Of a stretch of DNA of 64,000 nucleotides, positions 1-12,500 are shown in pieces. How positions within the stretch are numbered: position 1 is the stretch's first letter; every line of letters begins with the position of its first letter. A program made the position numbers and the translations under genes. The stretch lies in the NCBI RefSeq assembly GCF_001577835.2, contig NC_029529.1, positions 6,078,157 to 6,142,156 on the forward strand. Direction: 5' to 3'. This DNA is from Coturnix japonica. Its lineage: Eukaryota; Chordata; Aves; Galliformes; Phasianidae. Under the pieces are notes generated by a model. The model saw only the letters and a program-made list of their open reading frames with translations. It had not been told where the DNA came from and made no database searches.

Positions 1-3000
1 CTTAAATTAATTGGAGATTAATGGGTTTGATCCCTCACTTTGATTTTATGCCTGCGAGATGCTTAAAGCACAGAGAAGTTAATTTCCAGCAGAGCTGTCG
101 TGCTGCTGGCAGGCACGAGCAGGGCCATAAAATACCATCCCAGCCTCAAGACATCAGAGGGGAACAAAGATAGACCACGATGCAGGCAAGATGCATGCAT
201 TTAAGATCATCTCCTAAAGATGCCATGCAGTCCCAAAGTTGTGTGTCCGCAGCTCTCTGCTGTGCTGATTGCTTCCTCCTCCAGCAGATTGCACCACTGA
301 TTCCTCCTGATGGTTTTCCAGCCTTGGTTTTGCACCTAACACTGCTGCAGCTTTGCAGCCTCAGTGCTTGGTGGGGTTCCTCCCCCCATGAGGGTGCCCA
401 CTCAGAGGTGGCCTCTGCACCCACAGCCCCGGAGCCGCTGTGGGTTTGGAAAAAATTCCTGGCAGTCCTCCCACTGCTTCCCTTCTCCTGAAATTAAAGG
501 ATAGAGCCGAAGCAAGCTCTCCATCTAAATTAAAACGAGCTATATTTACTGTTCATCCTAATTGAATTATATGAACTCCAAGCTGGATGATAAGCAGAGC
601 CGTCCCTTGCAGTTCCTGAGCTTAATATGTTTTGCATTCAAACGAATGTACGGCCGTGTGTCATCGAGTTCAAAGCGGAGGAATTTGGTCCTGGGCTATT
701 TTCCTTCTGCTTTGACAAGGTTAACCATGAAACTCGTGGGGTGACACAGGTACAGGCAGCCATGTCCCAGTGCCACCCCTGTGCCCTGGTACCATCCCCA
801 TTGTACCTAACAGAGGTGACACACAGCCCCTAAGGGAGGGATGCTGCTGTCCCCATCCCACAGTGAGACCCTGAAAGATGGGGTAGCAAAATGGACAGGG
901 GTAGAGCAAAACAGAGCGATAGGACAGAGGTATCTGGAGGAATGGAGACATGCCATAGGCCCTTGTGCCATCAAGATGAACACAATTTGGAAAACTCATG
1001 CAGGAGGCTTCAATAAGACCACAGGGCTTTGCCAAGAGTCACACTCCCTATATTGCACTGTGTAAAAGCTAGACATGTAAGTCATGAAGAAAGCACTGTC
1101 AGGGTTGGCCAGTGCCAGCCAGCAAATATATAACAGTGGAAACATGAAATATTAATCACTGGTGCATAAAACAATAGGAAAAACCTGCCTCTTTGGGCAG
1201 CCATCAATCCTCACTCAGCAGGGAACATCAAGAGACGCTAATACCATACAGGTTCTGCTTAAATATTTGCCTTCCTTAATGCTCACGCAAGAAGCATTTG
1301 CTTTGAAGTTGAAAATAGACTGTAAATGTCTTTTGTGAGAGATGAAACATGATAAGACATGAAACTAGGAGGCTAAACTGTTAATCATGGTAGTTTTACA
1401 AGCAACAAATCATTACTGCAGACAGTGGTAGTGCAGCACCTAAAAGCACCACGTGGCTCATGGGACACCAGCACTGCTGTCCTGCTGTGCCTGCAGTGTC
1501 CCTGTGGCCACTGATGTCCAATGTACCCTGCAGAGCTGCGTGAGCATGAATGGCTCTTTTCACATTTTTAAGCAAAAGTTACATTTATCAGTGGACCAAT
1601 GTCATTTTGGGGGTGTGAGATCTGCTGCTGGCAACAGCAGTGGGGTTATGTTGGACCCTGCACCAAAGGGGGTTGCAGTGAGATCCCCACGGATCACTGC
1701 AATGGCACTGGGGCATCCCCAGCACCTTTAATAGAGTCATGGAATGGCTTTGGTTGGGAGGAACCTTAAAGATCATAGAACTGTGGTTGGAAGGGATCTT
1801 AGAGATTATCTAGTTCTAAAAGTCCTGCTTTTAAGCAGCTCCATGCTGGGTTGTGGGATGCTCTTCCTTCCCCACACCAGGGGTGCTTCATCCCAGGCCC
1901 TGGGAGATCCAAGCAGGGAAAGCCTGAAGAAACCAGGATGTGCTTAAGATGCAGATGAAGCCTTCAGCTCTTTGGGTGCTCTACAGGGAAACAGCACAGG
2001 AGGAGGTACAGGATGGGGCAGGATGAGTGCAGCTTCATCAGGCCCAGCAGCATCCCAGGAACAGGCATTTCACACATCAGAAACACAGATTATGATTAGA
2101 AGCGATGTGCACTTGGGAGCAAGAGATAAGACCCCAAAGCAATCATGTAAGTATGACTGATTAACAAATAAACCCTCACTAATTGCCTTAAAAAGTCAGA
2201 TCTCAGCATCCAGGGAAGAAAAAATAATTCTCTTTTCCTTGGGCTAAACATTTTTCTAGCAAGCTCAGACCTGCTCTGACGAGCTCCAGTCATTATCTCC
2301 CTAATTAACACACACCACAAACTGAGAGTGAATTTCTCCCTGTTATGGCTTGGGAAGGTTCCCTGGGATGGAGGAAACTTTGTGGATTAGGGCAATGAAA
2401 GTGAGTGGTGGCTGTAGGGTGGAGGCAGCCTGGCACTAAGATAGACCAGTTTATTATTGGTGAGTGGAGTGAAATAAGCCCTTCATTCCCTCCAGCTGTT
2501 GGTGGATGTGTTCCATTAACAGGTGCGCTCCTCTCTGAGCCCTCCACCCCAGCTGAAACAAAATTGAGGACACACAGTAAAAGAAACCCTTGGCAGGCTG
2601 AGGGCTCCCCACCCAGCCAGCCTGCTTAAAGGAATAACAGTAATTAGAGCTTCCTAATGCCTGCAGGTCATTTTCTTTTTCCTTGCGTAACGTAATTTCT
2701 ATAGGGCTTGCTGGCTTTATTAAGAAAATTAATCTGGGGCTCACCGGGCTCTGGCTATTCGCCTTTCCACTGCCGGAGCTGTGCCAAGGGGGGTCAAAGA
2801 GGCAGCTCCGCCCCATGACATGCAAATAGGAAGAAAAAAAAAAATAATTAAACAATTAAAAATGGAGGTCAGCCGGAGGCTACAGGGGAGGAAATTAATG
2901 ATCTTTTAAACAACCGGGGAAGTTTACATAGGCCTGCTAAAGTAATTCGATTTCTGTCTTCGGAGCCCTTGATGGCATTAAAGCCACGTCGCCAATCTGG

Positions 3001-4002
3001 GGCCTCTTTTGCCCAACTAAGCAAAAGCTTCTCGTTAAAGCAGAACTGAGCACAGCTGATGGGGACCTGCGGGAGGCTGCAGCCTTGCAAGGGGCTGGGA
3101 ACGGCGCTGGCACCCTCCTGTGTCTGCAGCCGAGCACTGCAAGAGGCGCCGGAGCATCGCGGGGTGTCCCTGCTGTCCGCTCCCAGTGGCACTGCAGAGT
3201 TCTGATAGCCCAAATCCAACTTTTGGGGTGGGGGGAGCAGGATGGGGACGGAGCTGGGGATGAAGATGGGGCTAAGGATGTGGACAATCTCCCCTCCAAC
3301 CTCTGGATCTTGATTGAGGTCACCAGGCCAGAGGTGAAGCAGCAGATCAAGGGATCAATGAGCCGGAAGCTGATTAGCAGTCAGTAACAGAGCCAGGAGA
3401 GGCTGAATTCACCCCAGGACAGCTGGGGACAAAGGCAGCATCGTGGGGATGTAAAGCCTGGCAGAACCAGCCCCAGCCAGGAGCTGGGAAGCTCACCGAG
3501 AACACACTGTGTTGTTTAGGTTGTTACCTAAACCCAGCTGTGGATGAGCTAAAACATGAATCTAAGGAACAACGAAATGGTGACCCCAGCAAAGGCCAAA
3601 GGTCTCTAAAGCATCAGCATCTCCCTTTTCAGACAGCAAAAGCCAGGGTAAAGATAATAAAGCCCCCACCAACTCCAAACCATTCAGGTTGCAGAGCCCC
3701 AATGCTGGGTGCTCTGCTGCTCCATATCTGCCCTTCACATCTCAGGTCTGGAGGTCCAGAGACACAGAAGAAATCTGCTGGCAGGTCACTGGTCAGGACT
3801 TTGGGAAGGCAGAATGGATCCATGTAGTAATGCCTTGAACAGGCCCTGCTCCTGCCTCCTGCAGGGCCTCACCGTGCTTCAACCACCACAAAAACCTGCA
3901 GAGAAGTGCCCCAGGATGAACCCCCCCCCAGCACCATGGTGCCAGCAGAAATGCTTTTTAGAAGAAAAAAACAACTATCTCTCCAATACAGTGAATCAGT
4001 GC
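1..4002. other. Gene-free region with AT-rich, conserved-looking blocks
   Basis: I see no exon structure here on either strand; the open frames are short, overlap on both strands and lack recognisable protein motifs. Three stretches stand out from the ordinary GC-rich background: about 490-730, 1200-1420 and 2630-3080. They are AT-rich, full of TAAT/ATTA homeodomain-type cores and, at about 2817-2828, contain an octamer-like ATGCAAAT. That texture is typical of conserved non-coding enhancers, but conservation itself cannot be judged from one sequence. In human the gene next to MSRB1 on this side is HS3ST6, so this may be its flanking regulatory DNA (inference). Confidence 0.4.
1731..1822 (-). 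repeat. CR1 LINE 3'-end fragment, antisense
   Basis: The plus strand reads as the reverse complement of a CR1 3' end: a GTCATGGAATGG-like start, then GGTTGGGAGGAACCTTAAAG, followed by a second similar head, CTGTGGTTGGAAGGGATCTT, and TCTAGTTCTA. Two truncated 3' ends appear to lie back to back. Both are short and diverged. Confidence 0.65.
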
Positions 4003-4008
4003 TTTATT
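4003..4008 (-). promoter_or_regulatory. Candidate poly(A) signal of MSRB1
   Basis: TTTATT on the plus strand gives AATAAA on the minus strand, about 540 bases beyond the SECIS element. It is the first canonical signal I found downstream of MSRB1. Its use is inferred. Confidence 0.4.
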
Positions 4009-4548
4009 TTCAGTATTTGGAGGTACCTGGCTAGCAGTGAGGAGCTGGCACAGTGCACTTCTAGGTGCCAGAGGGGTTTGAGGAGATGAAATGAATGCAG
4101 AGAGAAGCCTCTAAAGTGCCCTGAGTGCAGCCGAACCGTACCATGCATTGAGCAGAGATGTAGTGCCAGACCTAAAGGTCAGACAAAGGAAAATCATTCT
4201 GCACTGATGTCAAAGAGGAGGATTTGGTTTCTGGGTAATGAACAAAGCAGGATGGTGAGGGAAGGCCACAAATCAGGCCCTGAATTAAGGAGGAATCAGT
4301 GCCAGAGCCCTTTTGAGTGTGGAGAGAATGCAAATGTGATTTGTAAAGCCTGAGTAGTGTGAGGTGCAGTCAGAGGGCTGGTTCTGGCCTCCCTGCAGCA
4401 GGGGGAACCGTTAACGTCACTGGGGTTACAGCACAGTGACACAAATGGTGGGAGGCCGGAACCAAACCCCAAGGTCACAGTGAATCCAGAACAGCCTTTG
4501 CTATGTGCAAGATGGGCAAAGGGCTAAACACCTGGCTGCCATCCAGCA

Positions 4549-4615
4549 GGATCACAAAACATCACTGCCCTCACATCCCAGGGGGATTTACAGAGGACAA
4601 TTCATACCATGATCC
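4549..4615 (-). promoter_or_regulatory. SECIS element in the MSRB1 3' UTR
   Basis: This RNA hairpin directs selenocysteine insertion at the MSRB1 UGA. On the minus strand the outer stem GGATCA/TGATCC closes a non-Watson-Crick core with ATGA on the 5' side (4602-4605) and TGAT on the 3' side (4561-4564). An 8-bp helix follows, TTGTCCTC with GAGGGCAG (G-U pairs allowed). The apical loop opens with the conserved A-run (TAAA) and then forms a mini-hairpin, ATCCC-CCT-GGGAT, which makes it a form 2 SECIS. All required parts are present and in order. It lies about 440 bases beyond the MSRB1 stop codon, as expected. Confidence 0.85.
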
Positions 4616-5055
4616 CAGCCCAGAATAGCACCAGAGATTAACCCGGATTCTGATCTCAGCTAATCCAGCAGGAGATGGCAGCAGAGCAGCTCTGGGTGGC
4701 AGCGGCGATGGGTCACAGCCCACCCTTCTTGGCCGTGATGGTGACAGACCTGGCACGTGCTGCTTGCCATGGGCAGAGGAAGGGATGTTTGGGAGGAGGG
4801 ATGGTTGGGGAGGGGGAGAGGGCAGGTGAAACAAAGAGCTGCAGCCTTCAGCACAGTTTGTGCCAAACAAGCCCTGCCAGCATGTGCAGCCCAGCAGCCC
4901 TTCTCCCCACCCCCAGCTCCCTCCCAGCACCCAGGACTGAGGTGACCTGGAGCAGGGAAGCAGACTGGGAAACCAGGGGCCCCATCACAGTCTCTGCCCC
5001 CAGACACCCTGGCTGTGAGAATAGCCCCTTGCATTGGCCATGTAGAGCAGCTCGC

Positions 5056-6259
5056 TTATTTCTCCTGTGGGTCTTTGTCTGATTTGCCTAAAAGAAGAGG
5101 AAGAAAGAAATCAGGGCCTGCATTCCTTGCTCCAGAGCCCCCAGCCCATTTAATGCAGTTACTTTGCCACTCACAGCACTGCAGTCCAATACACTGAACA
5201 GCACAGCACAGCTGGGAGCTGCCCTGAACATAGATGCAGCCTCTGAAATTGCTTGTTATATTTTTTCTGACACTATTATGCAAGAAGCACAGTAACCATA
5301 CAGGAAGGAAGCACTGTCCTCCCTGCACTTCCTCCCTATGCACAAACAGAGGCAATACCCACACCTGCACATGACTGCTGTTGGGAAGGAAAAGCCCCAT
5401 CCTCCAGCAGCCTCCTGTCCTGCTGTGCAGGATAGGGACCTGCAGCCACCTCAGTCACCCTGCAAAGTCCCCATGGAGCCTGACCAAGCTGAGATGTTTG
5501 GGATTTGTTTAGCACTGAGAGCAGTGCATCCCCTTGCAGCATGGCCAGGCTTCAGAGACTCCCCCCCAGGCAGCCACCAAACCCCATCCCTCACCTTTAG
5601 GGATGAATTTGAGCGAGCTGCTGAATATTCAGAACCGGGACTGCCCCCGCTTGGGGCCGTCATTGAGGAACTCATGGCCCAGCCCGTTGCCGCACTTGCC
5701 ACAGGACACCTGGCAATGTAAAGCGAGGGTTTAAGTGAAAACATGATGATGTGAACAAGTGAACAGGTGATGTTAAGAAAAGAGGATTTGGGGGTTTATT
5801 TGGGGGGGGCTGTTTCGTAGTCATCACCTTTAAGGCCCCCGGACGCTCCTTGCGCTTGGCCACGCTGTCCTCGTGGATGGTCTCGGTGAAGGCCGGCCAG
5901 GGGGATGAGTGCTCGTATTTGGCACGGCTGGAGAACAGCTCATAGCCACAGCGGGCACATACATACACACCTGGGGAGGACGGCACGAGATGAGCCGCAG
6001 GGATCTCCGCTCGTCCCCAGCCGCCCCGTGCCCACGTCAACCACCACGGGACTAACACGTGTGCTGGACTTCAGCCACCACGGACAACCGCCAGCCCCAA
6101 AGAGCCGGCAGCGAGCGGGGCCGTGGGGGCCAGAATCCGCCATTCCTACACGGGGTCCCCCACCACCAGCACCAGCACCAGCACCAGCACCCGGCCCCGC
6201 TCACCCGGCTCGAAGTGATCCTTGAACACTTCCCCTCCGAAAAACGAGCAGAACGACAT
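5056..6259 (-). CDS. MSRB1: Methionine-R-sulfoxide reductase B1 (selenoprotein R/X)
   Basis: MSRB1 reduces methionine-R-sulfoxide in proteins, for example on actin, in cytosol and nucleus. Coding exons on the minus strand are 6259-6205, 5970-5828, 5709-5595 and 5087-5056, all with GT/AG ends and matching phases, giving 114 residues. The protein opens [12 protein letters not shown]. It has the two zinc CxxC pairs (C23/C26 in VCARC, C69/C72 in CGKC) and the core [13 protein letters not shown]. The catalytic site in SRF-U-IFSSS is an in-frame TGA at 5631-5629, selenocysteine 93, equivalent to Sec95 in human, whose protein is two residues longer upstream of it. A SECIS element lies downstream, so the TGA is selenocysteine rather than a stop. 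A (CACCAG)n tract lies in intron 1 at about 6162-6191. Confidence 0.95.
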
Positions 6260-7090
6260 GGCTCCGTCCGCTGCCGCCCGGCCCCGCCCCGGTACCACCC
6301 CCGGTACCAGCACCGCCCCCCGGTACCGGCACGGCCACGAGGCCGCGAGGTGGCGCCGTGACGCAGCCCCGGGGGGGTCCCGCACCGGTGTCTGGGTTTC
6401 TGGGAGCTGTGAGCCCCGTCCAGGGCACCACGCGTGTCCGTGTGCCGAGTGGGGTCGACACGCGGCTCCTGAGCCCCTAACGGCGGGGCTACAGCCGGGC
6501 ACGGGCGGCTTCTTCAGGATCAGGCAGGGATGGGGAGGAGGATTAGCTCCTGAAGGATCAGGGAGGGATGCGAAGGGGGGTTGGCTGCTGACAGTAATTA
6601 ACCCGCGGCAGCACCGGGACCGGCTTCAGGGCGGACTCAGAACTGCTGGCCCACACTGTCCCCTCCCGCGGGGCACTGAGCCGAACGAGCCGTGCTGGAC
6701 CGGCCCCGGGGCGGAGCTCGGTGGTGCGGGGCGGAGCGGGGCCCGGCGCGGTGCTGCGGATGCTCCGGTACCGGCGGCTGGAAGGGGCAAAGCGCAGCCC
6801 GACCACTGCTTATCCAGACCCCATCCCGAGACCGGGAGCAGGTCCGACCGCTCACCTGCAGCGCCGGCTCCGGCCCCGACTCCGACCTTCCCTGCCCAGC
6901 ATCGACATCAGCCCTTTGATACCAGCAGCGGCTCAGGATCCTGTCCTCCTCCTCCAGAACCGGGACTGCCCCACACCTGCCCTTTCCCCCGACACCGTTC
7001 TCCACGGCAGCACCGGCATCGCTCGTCCTTCCACCGCACCGGACCGACCCATCCCGGCGGCACCGAGCGCTGCCGTCCGGGACAGGTATG
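5980..7090. promoter_or_regulatory. CpG island: MSRB1 promoter, probable TEX2-like promoter
   Basis: About 1.1 kb very rich in G, C and CpG surrounds the MSRB1 start codon (6259, minus strand) and extends away from it. At 7081-7086 GACAG|GTATGG reads as a good plus-strand splice donor, so a non-coding first exon of the TEX2-like gene may end at 7084 and splice to 9516. The island would then be bidirectional. Long open frames on both strands here result from base composition. Confidence 0.6.
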
Positions 7091-9515
7091 GGAGTGCAGA
7101 GTGGTGCTGTGTGCGATGTGCTGAGCTCAGGGCTCCAGGGGAAGGAGGTGGCAGCAGCCCGATGTGCTGCAAGGGAATAGCTCTGCTGTGAAGGTGAACT
7201 GCAGGCTGTGGGAGGCGATGAGCTGTGCGTCGCTTCCTTTTCCTTCTGATATACCTGGCACCACGAGCTGCTGGCTGTGTCTGAGTTATTACTGAATGAT
7301 TCAGTCCATGGGCTCTCGCTGAGATTGCGCTTCCTTGCTGCAAGAGCGAAAACACCAGGGCCTTTAGTACAAGTGCAGGTGAGTGTCTCAAGGAGCCACT
7401 GCTGCAGGAGCCCCAAGGCCTGGAGCAAAGTGCTCCTATGGGCTCTGATCCTTAATGACAACGGACACGGCCACATCTCTCAGTCAGGAGCAGAGCCGGG
7501 GGGTCGTCATGTGCAGACCCCAGCACTCCCTCTGGATGCTGCCGTTTCAAATTAGGTCAGGCGTGTGTCTCGGGCTCAAGCACGCTCCACTCGAGCCCCA
7601 GGGATTGATGGTTTGTGGCAGGCACGGGGCAGGGCTGGGGGAGCTGAGGACGCTCCTTGTGGCTGTGTGTTTTAGAAGGTGCCTCCTTTGTAATTCACTG
7701 ACAGCAAACGAGAGGGAGGGGCAGGGAGTGTTCCAAACACTGCATGCACCTCTGGGCACAGGTTTCCAGCCTCATACAGCTAGAAAGTCTCTGATTCAGC
7801 AGCATCACCTGTCCAGCCCATCTTGTGCTAACTGGAGGCTTGTGAGGAGGGGAATCCATGCTTATGCTCAAAGCTGTCCGTTGTTGCTGAGGAGCTGACT
7901 GCACTTGTCAGATTTATGTCCTTAGCCTGCAGTGTGACTTCCATCAAAGTCCTTAATCATGGGACAATGCGGGGAGCTCTCCAGTTACAGCTCTAATAGC
8001 CTGGACAGTTTGGTTCCTGCAGCCGTATATTGTGAAGATAATTAGAAGAGGGATTTCCAACTTGTTTGGCTGGCTGAAAGAAGCCTCAGAGATGAGGCAG
8101 AGCTCTGCCACATCCCCATGAGCAGTGCCAGCCCTGTTCCAGTGAGCAGCCATTGGCAGCTCTCATTAACAGGAGAAGGCTGCTGGAAATTAATTTGACA
8201 ATTAACTCTCCTCAATTTTACTATAGAAGCAAACATTACTTTGGTAGTGGCCCGCCTGGGAGGGTGTGGGTGTCATTTGTTGGTGTGAGCCAACGCTGAG
8301 TAGTGAAGCACAGCAAAAGTGCTCAGTGCTGTGTGTGTCAGGGGAGCATTTTGGGGGGAGATGCTCAAAGGCACCTGGCAGGCACAGATTGCAGCTTGTG
8401 TTTGTTTGCACCAGGTTTCGCTCACAGCCTTGCATCTGAAGCAGAAACAGTCAGAAATTAGAAGGATGGGTCTGGCTCAGAGGCTTTCTGACCTTTGTAG
8501 CCATGGTCCAGTGGCACATGCCCCAAGCAAAGCTCCTTCAATAGGACATCCCATGCAGCACCACTGCAGTGGTTCCATTCCCACTGTTCCATACAGTCCT
8601 AGCCTCCCTCGCACCCCAGAGGTGGCTGCACTGCAGTGTGCGTAGCCCCCGCTGTACTTGACGTCCCTGCCAGATGAAAACTCCCATATAAACCCAAGCT
8701 ATTATTATCTCAGTCTTCCACAGTACTAATGGTCTCTCAGGAAACAGTCATTTTCTTTTCCATTTTCTTTTTTAAGCTTTCTATAACCTCAAGAATTCTG
8801 GAGAGGCGGTAACCACAGCAGAGCTGGAGTGCCCCTGACCAGGCATAGGGAGCAACAGCCGGGCAGCTCCCTCCGAACACTGGGGATTTCTGGTAGGTAT
8901 TGCTGAGGGCTGAGGAGGGCTGTGGGTGGCACTGAACCATCAGGCTGGTGCTACAGGCTGAATGGCACCTGCCCCAGAGCACAGGTGCTGGGTTCGCTGA
9001 GTAAATGCAAGGAGAGCACTCTTGGGACTGGGCACATCCTGCTGGAGTATGGCAGCAGAGCAGGGATGAATCTTGCACTGGATCCCGTGGGCTGTTAGCT
9101 CCAGAAGCTGCAGTGTGCTCTCTCTGAACATCCTTCATGATTATTTGGGGTTAACAGTTGGCTCATGTAAATGAGGAGCAAAGTGAAAGCCACGAAGCAT
9201 GAGATTATATAAACGGAGCTGAAGGCAGCTGCGACGCAGCCTGTAATTAATTCATGGTAGAAAAGTGCTTTGAAGATCCCAACGAAGCAGATCCCAGGCA
9301 CGAGGCAGCCTCAGGCTCATCCCTGCTCCTGTTGTGGGGATGCTGCAAGCGGAGGGGCAGCGGCGGAGGTCAAGCACCCCAAATAGCCCGCTGGCAGTGG
9401 CAGCTCTGTGTCCCCAGAGGCATCCAGGCCGTGGCAGCCTTGGGTTCTTGGGCAGCGATGTGCTGCACTTCAATGTGGCACTGAGCTGAGCTGCTCCCTC
9501 CTCTTCCCTCGGCAG
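7085..9515 (+). other. Probable 5' intron of the TEX2-like gene
   Basis: No exon was recognised. If the donor at 7085 is used, this is intron 1 of the TEX2-like gene, ending at the acceptor CCCTCGGCAG (9515). The block at about 7960-8240 is AT-rich, with AATTAG, ATTAAC and TTAATTTGACAATTAAC cores, and looks like a conserved enhancer. The rest is unremarkable. Confidence 0.4.
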
Positions 9516-9526
9516 CACCGCCGGCG

Positions 9527-12500
9527 ATGCGAGCGATGGCAGACCAGGCTGCAGTGGCGGCGGAGGCTTCTCCAACCCTGGTACCATCCCCAGGCTCTCC
9601 TCGACACAGGGACATCAGTGGGACAAAGTCCCATCCCTCCAGCACCAGGGAGAATGGCAGTGGTGGAGAGGGCAGCGGGACCCTATTCCCCATGGAGGGG
9701 GACACGAAGCCCCTCTCCATGCTCCTGGCTGACGTCCCACGGGGTCCCCAACCGCAGCTGGGCCCATCTAAGTCCCGCACGGCCCCATCCTCCCCCAGCG
9801 TGTCCCCATCAGAGAGCCGTGCCGCGCTGCTCCGGCTGCGGGAGGCCAGGCTGGAGGACACCAGGAGGCGGCTGTCGGAGGCCGTGCAGGAGCCCCTCAG
9901 CCGTCTGAGCCGCCTGATGGCCGAGGAAAGCAGCCCTGCAGGCCGGGCAAAGGCAGAGGGCAGCTTGGGGCGAGGGGAATCAGGGGGCAGAGGGGATGGG
10001 GGGCAGCGGGCGTGCGACTGGAGCCCCTGGGAACCCACCCTGAACTGCCGCTATGAGATCTGCTCCTACGGGGATGTCATCCAGGTGGTGGAGGTGGCAC
10101 AGCACAAGGCCGAGCCCCCGGAGCAGCCACCGCCATCAGCCCTGCCGGGGGGCACGGTGCCAGGCCAGGCCTTGGCCTGTGTCGCACTGCTCACCTATGG
10201 TTACCTGGTGCTGCCGCTGCCGCCCTATGCTGCAGGCCTCTGTCTGGGCCTCACCTGCGGCGTGCTGCTGGGCCTGCTCGCTGTCCTGCTCCTCCTGCTT
10301 AAGCCGCCACCGCTGCCACGTCTGCGCCACGAGCTGCTCCCACACACCCCACGGGGAGCCCACGGCCTGCAGGTAGGAGAAGGGCAGCAGTGGGCATTGT
10401 GGGGTGGGTATGGGGAGCCCACAGCTGGCTGGCTCTATCCCTGCAGGGCTGGCTGAACCAGCTGCACAGCTATGATCACGAGCTGTACCACCCGTCACTC
10501 ACACACTCAGTGCTGGCCACGCTGGATGGGGCCACCCTCAAGCTGTCCTACCCCAAAAGCAACATCCCACGTCAGGCCACCTTTGCAGAGGAGATCCTCG
10601 ATGTCGCCTTCGTCAGCCATCGCTGCTACGATATGAGCGGTGCCAAGGTGCCCTGGGAGCAGGGATTGTCCCCTTGCATGGACCCTGCAGTGCCTCATGG
10701 CTCCTCTTGGTGTTGCAGGTCTCCCTCTGCCCCCCCGGCTTGGCCCGAAAGCGACTATGGAACAAGAAGTACCCCATCTGCATCCTCTTCCCAGAGCAGA
10801 CAGACACAGAGCACGGCAGCAGCAATGAGCATGGCACAGAGCTTCCAGGGGATGAGGGGACGAGGAAGCCACAGGCACCTGGCCAGGATGTCCCAGGGGA
10901 CTGCAGGGAAAGGTGCCTGTACCTCTTTGGGAGGACAGGAAGGGAGAAGGAGGAGTGGTACCATCATCTCCTGCGAGCCTGCCATGGGACCCCCAGCAGC
11001 AGCCGTGGTGAAGCTAAGCCAGGTAACATGTGGCCTCTGGGAGGGGTCCAGAGCCATGTGCCAGGAGGATGGGCTCTGGGTAGGCACCAGTGAATGGGGA
11101 GGGAGATAGAGGAGCAGGAACGGGGCTCACCTGCCCAGAGCCCTCCAGCCTGGAGGATTCCCTTTCTGCAGCATAAGGTGTGTGTGCATGGCAGCCATGC
11201 AGCACATCAGTGCAAGTGCATCATGGCACGTCATCCTGCACACATCACCTCTTGCTGCAGCCAGACCTGTGCATGTCCCCATGTCCCCAGGCAAAGAACC
11301 AGCTGCACAGAGCAGTGCCAGCAGCATTAGTGGGAGCACTGAGGACATCCCCTCTGCCATCAGATCCAAGGAACTGGTTGGAATTTTTCAGCAGAAGATT
11401 TTTCTGGATTACAGCACCTACATGGCCCAATTTGTACCAGCAGAGACAGGGAGCAGCCCAGAGCAAAGCCCCCCTCACAGCACACTGGGCAGCCCTGCAG
11501 CCACCAAGGTGAGACCTGAGAGCTGGATGCAAGCACTGAGGAGAGCCAATGAATCACATGCACTGTTGTCTGCCAGCCCTGGTGTTCATCTCCTCCCTCA
11601 TGGAACAGCAGTTGGAGCAGCTGAGCTGCAGCACAGGGCCCCAACCCACTGGCTCCTAACTGACTCCAAGCACTTGTGGCTTCTCCCTGCTCACAGCTCA
11701 GTGAGGACACAGCTGGGTGCAGCGAGGGCTGCGTGGCCTGGGTGAATGCACTGGTAGGACGCATCTTCTGGGACTTCCTCCGGGAGCGATACTGGGCTGA
11801 GCAGGTATCCTGCAAGATCCAGAAAAAGTTGAGCAAGATCAAGGTGAGAAGCAGGAATGGTCACAGGAGACTGCAGCACCCATGGGAGCCCTGTCCTATC
11901 TCCTTCATGGGTGCCAGGCTGCAATGACCATCCCCATGTGGTTTCCCTCCTTTAGCTCCCATATTTCATGAATGAGCTGAAGCTGACAGAGCTGGACATG
12001 GGCACATCCATCCCTTCCATCCTCAGCGCCTCCAAGCCCACCATCAATGACCGAGGTAAGAACCCTGCAGAGCAGCAGGAACACCAGGGCTGGCTCCATG
12101 GTGGCTACTATCAAGGTGCCAGCCTGGATCCCAAGCAGAGAGGCTTTAGCAGGCACACAAGCAGCCACTATAGCACTCACTCCCTCTCTCCTTGGCAGGT
12201 CTCTGGGTGGATATGGAGGTCACCTACAGTGGCTCATTGCAGATGACCCTTGAGACAAAGATGAACCTTTGCAAGCTGGGGAAAGACGGTGCTGCAGAGG
12301 ACAGTGGCCAGGTGGAGCCAAGTGGAGAAGGGTAAGATGCCCACACAGGGCTGGGTTTCACCCACATCCTTCTCTACCTGAGTGAGGTGAGAGGGTGCTG
12401 CTCCCATGGCATTGCACTGATGCAGCCATGGGCTCACAGGACCAAACCTCGGCTCATCCTGCTGGCAGACAGTGACGCAGAGTCATCCAGCGCCGGCTCC

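Noticed and set aside
6222-7476. Long open frames on both strands (300 aa on plus, 279 aa on minus)
   Set aside because: They lie in a CpG island, overlap each other and MSRB1 exon 1 on opposite strands, and have low-complexity Pro/Arg/Gly content with no family motif.
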